Of a DNA stretch of 48,517 nucleotides, positions 42,624 through 48,336 are shown piece after piece; the first letter of the stretch is position 1; each line of letters begins with the position of its first letter. Made by a program: the position numbers and the translations under genes. The stretch spans positions 1-48,517 of the IMG/VR virus record IMGVR_UViG_3300017714_000017; one strand, given 5' to 3'. The DNA comes from a virus. The notes beneath the pieces are model-generated. The model was given only the letters and a program-made list of their open reading frames with translations. It was not told the DNA's origin and made no database searches.

Positions 42624-43306
42624 TTGCTCTCTCCCGTCTTAAAAAGTAAAGTTACAAGGGTTGTCAGTTTTTCCAATTTGGAAGTTCTGAAAGCAGTACC
42701 GCCACCAGAGAACCCGATAAGGTTTTGCCGGTATTGATCCGATCCGGTTCTCATTTTGTCGTTCAGAGGATCGCCCAGATCGCGTATGTCGACGCATTGA
42801 GGAACTCCGTTGAGTTCATAGGGTACGAATCCAAAGGTCATTGTGCGGCCATTTGAGAGCCTGCAAGAGATCGTTGAGACACCATCTGGAACATCGACGC
42901 ACAAATGATCGCAATCATTCCACAAAGCATATCCCCCGGACTCAGCATTTGCTGAAGAAAGACGCTGTGATCGAATCTTTGGCGATTCTTTGGGTGGTTC
43001 AATGTCCAAAAAATATCCAAATGGTATTTGGCAGGTAGCCTTTTCAGGATCGAATTTCCAAGAATTTAAATTGTGATATTCTTGGGGTAAATATTCCGTT
43101 GAAAAATTCTCAACGCATTCTTGTAAAGAAAAATCACTCCAAGAATCATCTAAAATAATCGAATCTTGGCTTGACCCTTGATCGGCTGCGGCAAAATAGA
43201 GGCGGGCAGTGTAGCCAGAGTTGGAGCCATCACCAATGTCCCAGCCAAGATGGATGGTGACCTCCGTTGCGTTCGGGGGAAAATAAGCTTTTAATTTTTT
43301 GGACAT
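42620..43306 (-). CDS. Hypothetical protein
   Basis: A 228-residue protein from ATG 43306 with AAGGA upstream. The frame is open 126 bases further, but that part only translates the low-complexity tract and is not credible. Contains a jelly-roll-like beta pattern early (ATEVTIHLGWDIGDGSNSGYTARLY) and a Cys/His cluster (NDCDHLCVDV). No catalytic motif identified. Overlaps the following gene by ATGA. Confidence 0.68.
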   Translation of the reverse strand: MSKKLKAYFPPNATEVTIHLGWDIGDGSNSGYTARLYFAAADQGSSQDSIILDDSWSDFSLQECVENFSTEYLPQEYHNLNSWKFDPEKATCQIPFGYFLDIEPPKESPKIRSQRLSSANAESGGYALWNDCDHLCVDVPDGVSTISCRLSNGRTMTFGFVPYELNGVPQCVDIRDLGDPLNDKMRTGSDQYRQNLIGFSGGGTAFRTSKLEKLTTLVTLLFKTGESK

Positions 43307-43318
43307 GCGACAAATCCT

Positions 43319-43420
43319 TTTAAAACAAATCAAAACAAATTGAAACAAAACAAAAACAAAACGGATTTGAAACAAAACAAATCCAAACAAAACAGAAACA
43401 AAACAAAACAGAAACAAGAC
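43319..43420. repeat. Low-complexity AAACAAAAC tract in the leader of the 43306 gene
   Basis: Many imperfect copies of GAAACAAAAC / AAACAAAT; the minus-strand transcript would be almost only U and G with rare C or A for about 100 bases directly ahead of a Shine-Dalgarno. Such unstructured U-rich leaders favour ribosomal protein S1 binding. No reading frame of substance. Confidence 0.8.
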
Positions 43421-43458
43421 AAAAAAAAACAAACCCGAAACAAGATCGAGACGGGCTT
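43421..43458 (-). terminator. Terminator after the coiled-coil gene
   Basis: On the minus strand the arms AAGCCCG (43452-43458) and CGGGTTT (43431-43437) pair with one G-U; then a G and nine T follow (43421-43430). It lies 14 bases after the 43472 stop and separates this gene from the 43306 transcript. Confidence 0.7.
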
Positions 43459-43471
43459 GAATTAAGAAAGA

Positions 43472-43810
43472 TCAATTGACAACATCTCTTAACCGTTGAG
43501 CAATTTTGATCAGATCATCTTTGATGTAGAAACCATTAGCGGTCAACTTTTTGATTTCAAGATTCAAACTGTTAACTTTCTCAGTCAGAGAATCTTTCTG
43601 ATCGTAAAGCTCTAGAAGTTCGATTCTTAATTTTTTTAGTTCGGAATCGTAATCTCGAAAAAACGCAAATGACATGTCAGAGTTAAGTTGCATCTCTAAC
43701 ATCTTGAGAGAATCGCTCAAAATATCTCCAAGCAGAGTTTCGACCAATTGATTATTGATCAAGTTTTTCAAAATTGTTAATTGTTCATCTTTAGAAATTT
43801 GTGCAGACAT
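43472..43810 (-). CDS. Coiled-coil hypothetical protein
   Basis: A 112-residue protein, entirely helical. Residues about 45-90 form a leucine-rich coiled coil (LKKLRIELLELYDQKDSLTEKVNSLNLEIKKL). Good GAGG ahead of the ATG. It lies alone between two terminators, with a hexanucleotide repeat tract in its leader. Unknown function. Confidence 0.68.
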   Translation of the reverse strand: MSAQISKDEQLTILKNLINNQLVETLLGDILSDSLKMLEMQLNSDMSFAFFRDYDSELKKLRIELLELYDQKDSLTEKVNSLNLEIKKLTANGFYIKDDLIKIAQRLRDVVN

Positions 43811-43841
43811 TTTTATTCCTCATTGAAAAAAAAAGTTAAGG

Positions 43842-43917
<76 letters not shown>

Positions 43918-43954
43918 TATCCAGGATTCGTTGGGCCTGGCCCCATATTGATTG

Positions 43955-43991
43955 AAAAAAACGCAACACCCGAACGGATCAAGGTGCTGCG
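43955..43991 (-). terminator. Terminator closing the leader-element gene block
   Basis: On the minus strand a nine-base stem (arms 43983-43991 and 43962-43970, one G-U) with a 12-base loop is followed by seven T (43955-43961). It lies 53 bases after the last gene of the block and isolates it from the 43810 gene. Confidence 0.82.
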
Positions 43992-44043
43992 CTCGCTCTC
44001 TCACAAGCTAAATTCTTGTGATCTTGTGGGTAATTGTGGGTGA

Positions 44044-44337
44044 TTAATCAAACAAGCTTAAACCGTGAAGCACCTTCAAACTGTTTGAGCAGTTTTTCAA
44101 CGGTTTGTATCCTTCAATGATCACCTGATCTGTTTTCAATCTGCACCAAGAGCAGTTCATTAATTTTGCCTCGATCGATCCCGTGGATCTTTGGAGCTTA
44201 ACTTGTGCGTCCCGAATGCATTGTGATTTTGTAGTTTTATCCTTTCCACGTCCGAGCTTCCCAGATAATTCGAGCTTCAACATTCGATCGTAAAGTTTTA
44301 AGATCTGTTGATCTTCCGATTCTGTCCATTGTGACAT
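44044..44337 (-). CDS. Myb/SANT-like small DNA-binding protein
   Basis: A 97-residue protein from ATG 44337, which is preceded by the shared leader (AAGGA ten bases upstream); the frame upstream only reads through the leader. N-terminus SQWTESEDQQILKLYDRML looks like a Myb/SANT helix, and RSTGSIEAKLMNCSWCR resembles a motif found at the N-terminus of some bacterial restriction-type and DUF3883 proteins. Might recognise DNA; role unknown. Confidence 0.68.
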   Translation of the reverse strand: MSQWTESEDQQILKLYDRMLKLELSGKLGRGKDKTTKSQCIRDAQVKLQRSTGSIEAKLMNCSWCRLKTDQVIIEGYKPLKNCSNSLKVLHGLSLFD

Positions 44338-44415
44338 AATTGGTAATTCCTTGTGAGAGAGTAAAAACAACCAAGAGCGATCAGAGATCAATTCTCTGAG
44401 CGCGTTTGGTGGTTT
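44338..44415 (-). promoter_or_regulatory. Leader element copy 1 (variable-stem hairpin plus ribosome-binding block)
   Basis: In mRNA sense: outer arm ACCAA (44406-44410), GCG (44401-44403), variable arm TCAGAG (44394-44399), loop, CTCTGA (44381-44386), CGC (44377-44379), TTGGT (44370-44374), a T-rich run, CTCTCTCACAAGGAATTACC and then the ATG. The inner stem differs from all other copies yet pairs perfectly. Confidence 0.85.
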
Positions 44416-44425
44416 TCGGGTGAAA

Positions 44426-45208
44426 TCAGTACCCAATGAAAAAACCCTCAGATCGTTTGATTATGTCGATCTGTTTTGATCTGGATCGAGGCAATTTAAC
44501 CTTCAATCCGACGATCACTCCAACGGGATCGGTAAATCTGAGATCTGTTTGATCCCCATCGATAACCTTGATCCCGTTGTAAGAATCTGGAATTCCAGCT
44601 TTCAAAGTTTTCGAATCGAAAAACGGGATAGCAACATTAACCCCGTTTGAAACGTAGTTTTCAACATCGATCCATTTTGTGCGCTCGTTGAATGAATACG
44701 TTTGATGGACGGGATTAGATCCATTCATCATCGATTCGATTTTCGATTTAATTTTCGTATAACCGTAAAATCGCCAATGGCTAAAATCGCGAAACAATTG
44801 GGGAAACATTTTGTGCCAATTGAGATCTGATAAAATATCGGATCTAAAGGCAACGGTTTTTCCAAGTTTACGAGCCTTCCGATCTATCCGGTGGCAATGC
44901 GCCTCCAGAATCGACCAAAACAAATCCCGATCCGAAAACAGTAATTTTGTCCGATTGATCCGCGCCCGCAAAATAACGGGAACAAATTCGGATCGGCCAA
45001 AATTTCCCAAACAACCTGAACGGCATTTTGCCGTGGACATTGTGCAAACATTGTGACCCGATAATTTAGCGGGTGCTAAACTGATCCCGCAATTGTAAAA
45101 CTGAGAATCAATCGATTTTGCTAATTTTGGATTTCCGTTTGGTTCTGTGATCAGATCCGAAAAACCAAAATCTCGGGATAGATCCCGAGCGCGTTTTATC
45201 GTTAACAT
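44426..45208 (-). CDS. GP88-family protein
   Basis: A 260-residue protein from ATG 45208 behind its own leader copy. Pattern: NPKLAKS, FYNCGISLAPAKLSGHNVCTMSTAKCRSGCLGNFG (several segments of Cys-rich GP88 signature), RINRTKLLF, VAFRSDILSDLNWHKMF, WRFYGYTKIKSKI, NGVNVAIPF, VIDGDQTDLRF and a final VIVGLKVK. This follows the 'gene product 88' family first named in mycobacteriophages, common in phages and of unknown biochemical role; the conserved Cys suggest a metal centre. Confidence 0.85.
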   Translation of the reverse strand: MLTIKRARDLSRDFGFSDLITEPNGNPKLAKSIDSQFYNCGISLAPAKLSGHNVCTMSTAKCRSGCLGNFGRSEFVPVILRARINRTKLLFSDRDLFWSILEAHCHRIDRKARKLGKTVAFRSDILSDLNWHKMFPQLFRDFSHWRFYGYTKIKSKIESMMNGSNPVHQTYSFNERTKWIDVENYVSNGVNVAIPFFDSKTLKAGIPDSYNGIKVIDGDQTDLRFTDPVGVIVGLKVKLPRSRSKQIDIIKRSEGFFIGY

Positions 45209-45290
45209 AATTCGTAATTCCTTGTGAGAGAGAGAGAGTAAAACAACCAAGAGCGATCAGATCCCTAATCTGAGCGCGTTTGGTGGTTCT
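45209..45290 (-). promoter_or_regulatory. Leader element copy 2
   Basis: Same order as copy 1. Variable stem: TCAGAT (45268-45273 region) pairing with ATCTGA (45257-45262) around a five-base loop; GCG/CGC and CCAA/TTGG arms conserved. A GA-repeat expansion (GAGAGAGAGAGAG) occurs between the hairpin and the AAGGAATTAC block, lengthening the spacer. Confidence 0.85.
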
Positions 45291-45375
45291 ATTGCCGAAA
45301 CATATCAAAGCAAATCGCAGCACCTGAAAACAGGAGGGCGAAATAGACGAGCAGGATAAAAATATCGATCACCAT
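45289..45375 (-). CDS. 28-residue membrane peptide
   Basis: A short frame MVIDIFILLVYFALLFSGAA ending CFDMFRQ. AAGGAGGAATA precedes the ATG, a better ribosome site than the leader-borne ones. It starts nine bases after the stop of the 45385 gene, and its stop touches the next leader copy. One membrane helix fills it. Small phage membrane peptides of this size are often toxic or inhibitory, but no function can be read. Confidence 0.6.
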   Translation of the reverse strand: MVIDIFILLVYFALLFSGAAICFDMFRQ

Positions 45376-45384
45376 TATTCCTCC

Positions 45385-45609
45385 TTACTGAGATTTTAAA
45401 ACATCGATGACACAGACTTCTGTGTCATTTTTGTATCGAACATCGAGCCAGACATAACCTAAGTTTTCGAGATCCTCTTTATTGATCGGTTTGCCCGAAT
45501 CAACATCGATAAAATCTAGATTCGATTTGTAATCTGCTCGAATCTGTTTTTGGTTTTTGTAGATTCGACCAAAAGCAGCGCGGGCGCTAATTTTGTTTGA
45601 TGCAAACAT
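45385..45609 (-). CDS. Small hypothetical protein
   Basis: A 74-residue basic protein from ATG 45609 behind leader copy 3. N-terminal helix (SARAAFGRIYKNQKQIRADYK), then strands ending WLDVRYKNDTEVCVIDVL. Unknown family. The upstream in-frame extension only reads through the leader. Confidence 0.65.
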   Translation of the reverse strand: MFASNKISARAAFGRIYKNQKQIRADYKSNLDFIDVDSGKPINKEDLENLGYVWLDVRYKNDTEVCVIDVLKSQ

Positions 45610-45690
45610 TTTGTAATTCCTTGTGAGAGTAAGAGTAAAAACAACCAAGAGCGACCACCATCTAGGATGGTGATCGCGTTTGGTGGTTCT
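45610..45690 (-). promoter_or_regulatory. Leader element copy 3
   Basis: Variable arms ATCACCAT and ATGGTGGT around loop CCTAG (45654-45674) with one mismatch pair; GCG/CGC and CCAA/TTGG arms and the TTTTTAC...CTCACAAGGAATTAC block are conserved. The inner stem is different from copies 1 and 2. Confidence 0.85.
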
Positions 45691-45696
45691 CAGTGA

Positions 45697-46023
45697 TCAA
45701 GCGTAATTGTGTGAAAGATCTTCACAGATCCTTTCATAATTGTGATTAGCGTATGTATCACGATTAAATCGAGCGCGATCAATTCGAGAATAAAATTCTT
45801 TGATTGCAAGATCCAGATCTGAAACGTAGCACCCATTATATCGGGTGATGTAATTAGACTGATCTGTGATCCCGTCCATGCATTCAGTGTGAACGATATA
45901 CCGATGAACTTGATCGGGTCGATCGTAAATGACAAATCGAACCGGATAGCAACTTGGATCAACTTTGATGATCTCAGAAACCAAAAGATAGTTAGTGATA
46001 TTGCATTTTGTGCCAGTGATCAT
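45697..46023 (-). CDS. Hypothetical protein
   Basis: A 108-residue protein from ATG 46023, behind leader copy 4. Mixed alpha/beta sequence with VRFVIYDRPDQVHRYIVH and a DLDLAIKEFYSRID helix; three Cys without spacing typical of zinc. No recognised family. Confidence 0.65.
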   Translation of the reverse strand: MITGTKCNITNYLLVSEIIKVDPSCYPVRFVIYDRPDQVHRYIVHTECMDGITDQSNYITRYNGCYVSDLDLAIKEFYSRIDRARFNRDTYANHNYERICEDLSHNYA

Positions 46024-46108
46024 AATTGGTAATTCCTTGTGAGAGAGTAAAAAGATAAAACAACCAAGAGCGATCACCCAGAATCGGGTGAGCGCGTTTG
46101 GTGGTTCT
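46024..46108 (-). promoter_or_regulatory. Leader element copy 4
   Basis: Variable stem TCACCC (46086-46091) / GGGTGA (46074-46079) with a six-base loop; GCG/CGC and CCAA/TTGG arms conserved. Spacer to the AAGGAATTACCAATTATG block carries a short insertion (ATCTTTT). Again a distinct inner stem. Confidence 0.85.
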
Positions 46109-46391
46109 AAGATCTGTTTGATTTGATCAAATCAAGTTTTTCATTGCAGTAATCTTGAACACCCAACAGATCGCCAAAATTAAAATAAGATCCACCGTAA
46201 GGATCTAAATCGTCAACCTGTAAACGGTTTAAGTAATACTTACCAGATCCAGAGCGATCGAGAGAGCCAATCAGAACCATTAGAGAATCCAGATCCTGTT
46301 GATCCTCATGAATAAGAATCGGCAAGCCTGAAGACTCAATACAACCGGTAGTTGATAGTTCGCCATTACGTTGGAGAAATAAAGTTGCCAT
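46107..46391 (-). CDS. Hypothetical protein, first gene of the leader-element block
   Basis: A 94-residue acidic protein from ATG 46391 behind leader copy 5. Starts ATLFLQRNGELSTTGCIE and contains EDQQDLDSLMVLIGSLDRSGSGKYYLNRLQ, ending in a basic helix. Unknown function; its transcript would begin in the non-coding region to the right. Confidence 0.65.
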   Translation of the reverse strand: MATLFLQRNGELSTTGCIESSGLPILIHEDQQDLDSLMVLIGSLDRSGSGKYYLNRLQVDDLDPYGGSYFNFGDLLGVQDYCNEKLDLIKSNRS

Positions 46392-46474
46392 TGAAAATTT
46401 TCCTTGTGAGAGAGTAAAAGTAAAACAACCAATCACACTCACCCAAAATCGGGTGAGCGTTGTTGGTGGTTCTA
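46392..46474 (-). promoter_or_regulatory. Leader element copy 5 (most divergent)
   Basis: The hairpin ACGCTCACCC / GGGTGAGTGT (46451-46460 and 46435-46444) keeps pairing through a G-U; flanks CCAAC... and ATTGG retain the outer arms although CGCTCTTGG has changed. The ribosome block is shortened (CTCTCACAAGGAAAATTTTC). It is the first copy met by transcription. Confidence 0.78.
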
Positions 46475-47035
46475 CCCACAAGTGAGAGCTAAATTTTCAA
46501 AGATCAGTAATTCGGATAACCGAAATATCCAACAGTAGTTAGAGCATAGATCTCCAACCCTGTATATAGGTATCGGCATATAATTTGTATTTATATAGGA
46601 TTATTTTGAGATACTTGTTTACGGTCAAAATCGTATCGAGAAAAACCACCGTTTTTGCCCATGATTTCAATACGTAATCACGTTACGCAATGTGATCACG
46701 CAAAGTGTGAGAGATCCGGTTAAATAACTCTCTCTCTCTCTCTCTGATTACTTGGTATTACTTTGATCACGAATTGCATTCTTGCATGGTTTCATGTGGG
46801 TGATTTTGGTCGTTATCGGTGGTCGTAAATCGGCCAATTTTGCTGAAAATCGCATCCTCTCAGATCGCCATAAATGGCTATTCAAGGCCGGATCTCAAAA
46901 TGCATACGATATGCCGCAATCGATGCCGATCGTGCGATCTGATCGAAATGGCCTATTTTTAGTGTTGATAATTCCAACCGTAAACCGTCTATATGATGTT
47001 TTACGGTTTATATTTTCGCACTAATTTTGAAATTC

Positions 47036-47120
47036 GAGACATGTCTCATAATGAGACGCGATATTTCCCTGCATGTCTTATGCCAAAAACCTATATTTTG
47101 AAATTATTCTCATAATGAGA
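47036..47120. promoter_or_regulatory. Operator-like palindromes (GAGAC/GTCTC half sites)
   Basis: GAGACATGTCTC (47036-47047) overlaps GTCTCAT-A-ATGAGAC (47043-47057), giving three half sites at regular distance; TCTCAT-A-ATGAGA recurs at 47108-47120. Overlapping and repeated dyads of this type are typical binding sites of a dimeric regulator. Confidence 0.65.
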
Positions 47121-47145
47121 TTGGCTCGGATCTGGTGAATCGGAT

Positions 47146-47275
47146 TTCCACAATATGGAAGTTTGTTCACGATGTGGACGATGTTTATGATGTGGACGGA
47201 GGCCCATATTGTGGTCATGTCCACATGGTGGGTGGGGGGGTCACATTGTGGAAAAGCCTAGCGACCCCACCAAAA
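47146..47275. repeat. Nested inverted repeats and ATGTGGAC words
   Basis: CCACAATATGG (47148-47158) is inverted as CCATATTGTGG (47204-47214). TTCCACAAT (47146-47154) is inverted as ATTGTGGAA (47245-47253). ATGTGGAC occurs at 47172-47179 and 47190-47197 and inverted at 47219-47226. A G-rich run (47227-47240) faces GACCCCACC (47263-47271). Together this can fold into a branched structure or form an iteron cluster. Confidence 0.75.
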
Positions 47276-47351
47276 TACACCGCTGAGATTTTAGAGCTTT
47301 TTCAAATAGTTTTCTAAAAATACCACCCCAGAAATCTGAGGGCTTTTCATG

Positions 47352-47376
47352 TATAGGTTTGACGCTATACTACGTC
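47352..47376 (+). promoter_or_regulatory. Weak rightward promoter candidate
   Basis: TATACT in GACGCTATACTACG is a good -10 shape; the best -35 at a suitable distance (TTTTCA, 16 bases upstream) is poor, and a TTTGACG lies too close. A promoter is needed here for the 47408 gene, but which bases are used is unclear. Confidence 0.3.
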
Positions 47377-47407
47377 TTTCGTCCAGAACTTTTAAAGGAA
47401 ATCACCT

Positions 47408-47944
47408 ATGAGTATGCACTTCGAGCGTATTGGTTATGTCAATTCATTTATCTGCAAGTATTGCAACTGGATGACAGTGACAACGAATTTAAACAATGGC
47501 ATTACGAGTGACGTAATTGGCTGTAACAACGCAGATCAGGGGATTATCGACGGTCTTTCTGTTGAGAAGGCGAGTCCGTTTGAGGAAGGCTCAGAAGAAC
47601 ATCCACATTTGGCGGTCAATATGGGTTACAACCCTGTTCCTGGCTGGTTTCAAGAAGTAACTGAGCGAACGGTCAATATCCAGAAGGGTGAGACTGAAAC
47701 TAACAAAGCTATGCGAATGTGGACGGAGCGAGTTTGGATTAGGCCGACAGTCCGACATATTAAAAATGTGACAGAAGACAATCCAGAATTGTTTATTCAC
47801 ATTTACAAGAACTGCAAGAAAGGTCATTTGCTTTTGGCCGACATTGCTTCTGACTTCCAACGTGCGCAACCATTTGTGGATTACGGTCGAGATCAAGAAG
47901 AAACTCAGGCTTACTTGGATTCTATTTACCCACGCAATTTGTAG
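47408..47944 (+). CDS. Hypothetical protein
   Basis: A 178-residue protein, AAAGGA nine bases ahead of ATG. The N-terminal part has FICKYCNWMTV (CxxC). The C-terminal half is charged and mostly helical (RVWIRPTVRHIKNVTEDNPELFIHIYKNC cut by a Cys). First gene of the rightward nuclease transcript; function unknown. Confidence 0.72.
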   Translation: MSMHFERIGYVNSFICKYCNWMTVTTNLNNGITSDVIGCNNADQGIIDGLSVEKASPFEEGSEEHPHLAVNMGYNPVPGWFQEVTERTVNIQKGETETNKAMRMWTERVWIRPTVRHIKNVTEDNPELFIHIYKNCKKGHLLLADIASDFQRAQPFVDYGRDQEETQAYLDSIYPRNL

Positions 47945-47952
47945 GAAAAGAA

Positions 47953-48336
47953 ATGTATGAATACCTTGCAAGGATAGATGACTCAAAATACCCGCAGGGT
48001 GCTTATGACGGAGACACGGTTGATTTAATTATTGATCTGGGCTTCAAAATGACTACTCGCCAGCGAATCAGACTATTGGATGTTAATACCCCTGAGTTAC
48101 GGGGTTACACAAAAGAAGACGGTTTGGCTTGGCGTGATGTGACTAGGGATTGGCTAAAGCAAACTAAAAAGCCAGATGACACTGTCGAATACGATTTGAT
48201 CGTAACCACACGCAAGTCTGATTCTTTTGGTAGATACTTGGCAACCATACAGCACAGGTTTCCTGATCCCTTTAATGTCCACGAAGTTTTAAACACTTAC
48301 CTACTTGAGAAAGGATGTCCGAGATATGAGTCCTGA
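47953..48336 (+). CDS. Staphylococcal-nuclease-like (thermonuclease) protein
   Basis: A 127-residue protein of the SNase fold. YDGDTVDL gives the calcium-binding Asp (20-21), QRIRLLDVNTPE holds Arg40 and Glu48, and SFGRYLATI holds Arg94, matching Arg35, Glu43 and Arg87 of the staphylococcal enzyme, so it should be catalytically active on single-stranded DNA or RNA. No signal peptide, so it acts inside the cell. Overlaps the VRR-NUC start by 11 bases, making a nuclease pair. Confidence 0.9.
   Translation: MYEYLARIDDSKYPQGAYDGDTVDLIIDLGFKMTTRQRIRLLDVNTPELRGYTKEDGLAWRDVTRDWLKQTKKPDDTVEYDLIVTTRKSDSFGRYLATIQHRFPDPFNVHEVLNTYLLEKGCPRYES

Larger units (their letters stand above)
46475..47407. other. 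Long non-coding region with palindromes; possible origin, operator or packaging region
   Basis: No frame here has a usable ribosome site. Contents: TTCGG-ATAA-CCGAA at 46511-46524; CGTAA-TCACG-TTACG at 46673-46687; GTGATCAC at 46692-46699; nine CT dinucleotides at 46728-46745; AACCGTAAA / TTTACGGTT inverted at 46976-47008; GAGAC-type palindromes at 47036-47057 and 47108-47120; and a dense cluster at 47146-47275. It separates the minus-strand early block from the rightward nuclease genes, so it must hold promoters for both. Confidence 0.7.

Noticed and set aside
43307-43432. N-terminal extension of the 43306 gene with a hydrophobic Phe/Val/Leu start
   Set aside because: It is the translated low-complexity tract; ATG 43306 has its own AAGGA and begins normal protein sequence. 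It should not be called a signal peptide.
44338-46474. CRISPR array
   Set aside because: Five similar elements exist, but they are about 370-870 bases apart with genes between them, and the conserved blocks flank a hairpin rather than spacers.
44338-46481. N-terminal extensions reading LLSHKELPIM-like sequence ahead of several genes
   Set aside because: These are translations of the shared leader in frame with the gene behind; the Shine-Dalgarno AAGGA inside the leader places the true start at the following ATG.
46782-47024. 80-residue plus-strand frame in the non-coding region
   Set aside because: No Shine-Dalgarno, mixed composition, and it runs through inverted repeats. Treated as chance.
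47135-47317. 60-residue plus-strand frame across the inverted-repeat cluster
   Set aside because: Product is a translation of ATGTGGAC and G-run repeats (VDDVYDVDGG), with no ribosome site.
47591-47986. 131-residue minus-strand frame opposite the 47408 gene
   Set aside because: Antisense shadow; the plus-strand gene has a good ribosome site and sits in line with the SNase gene.
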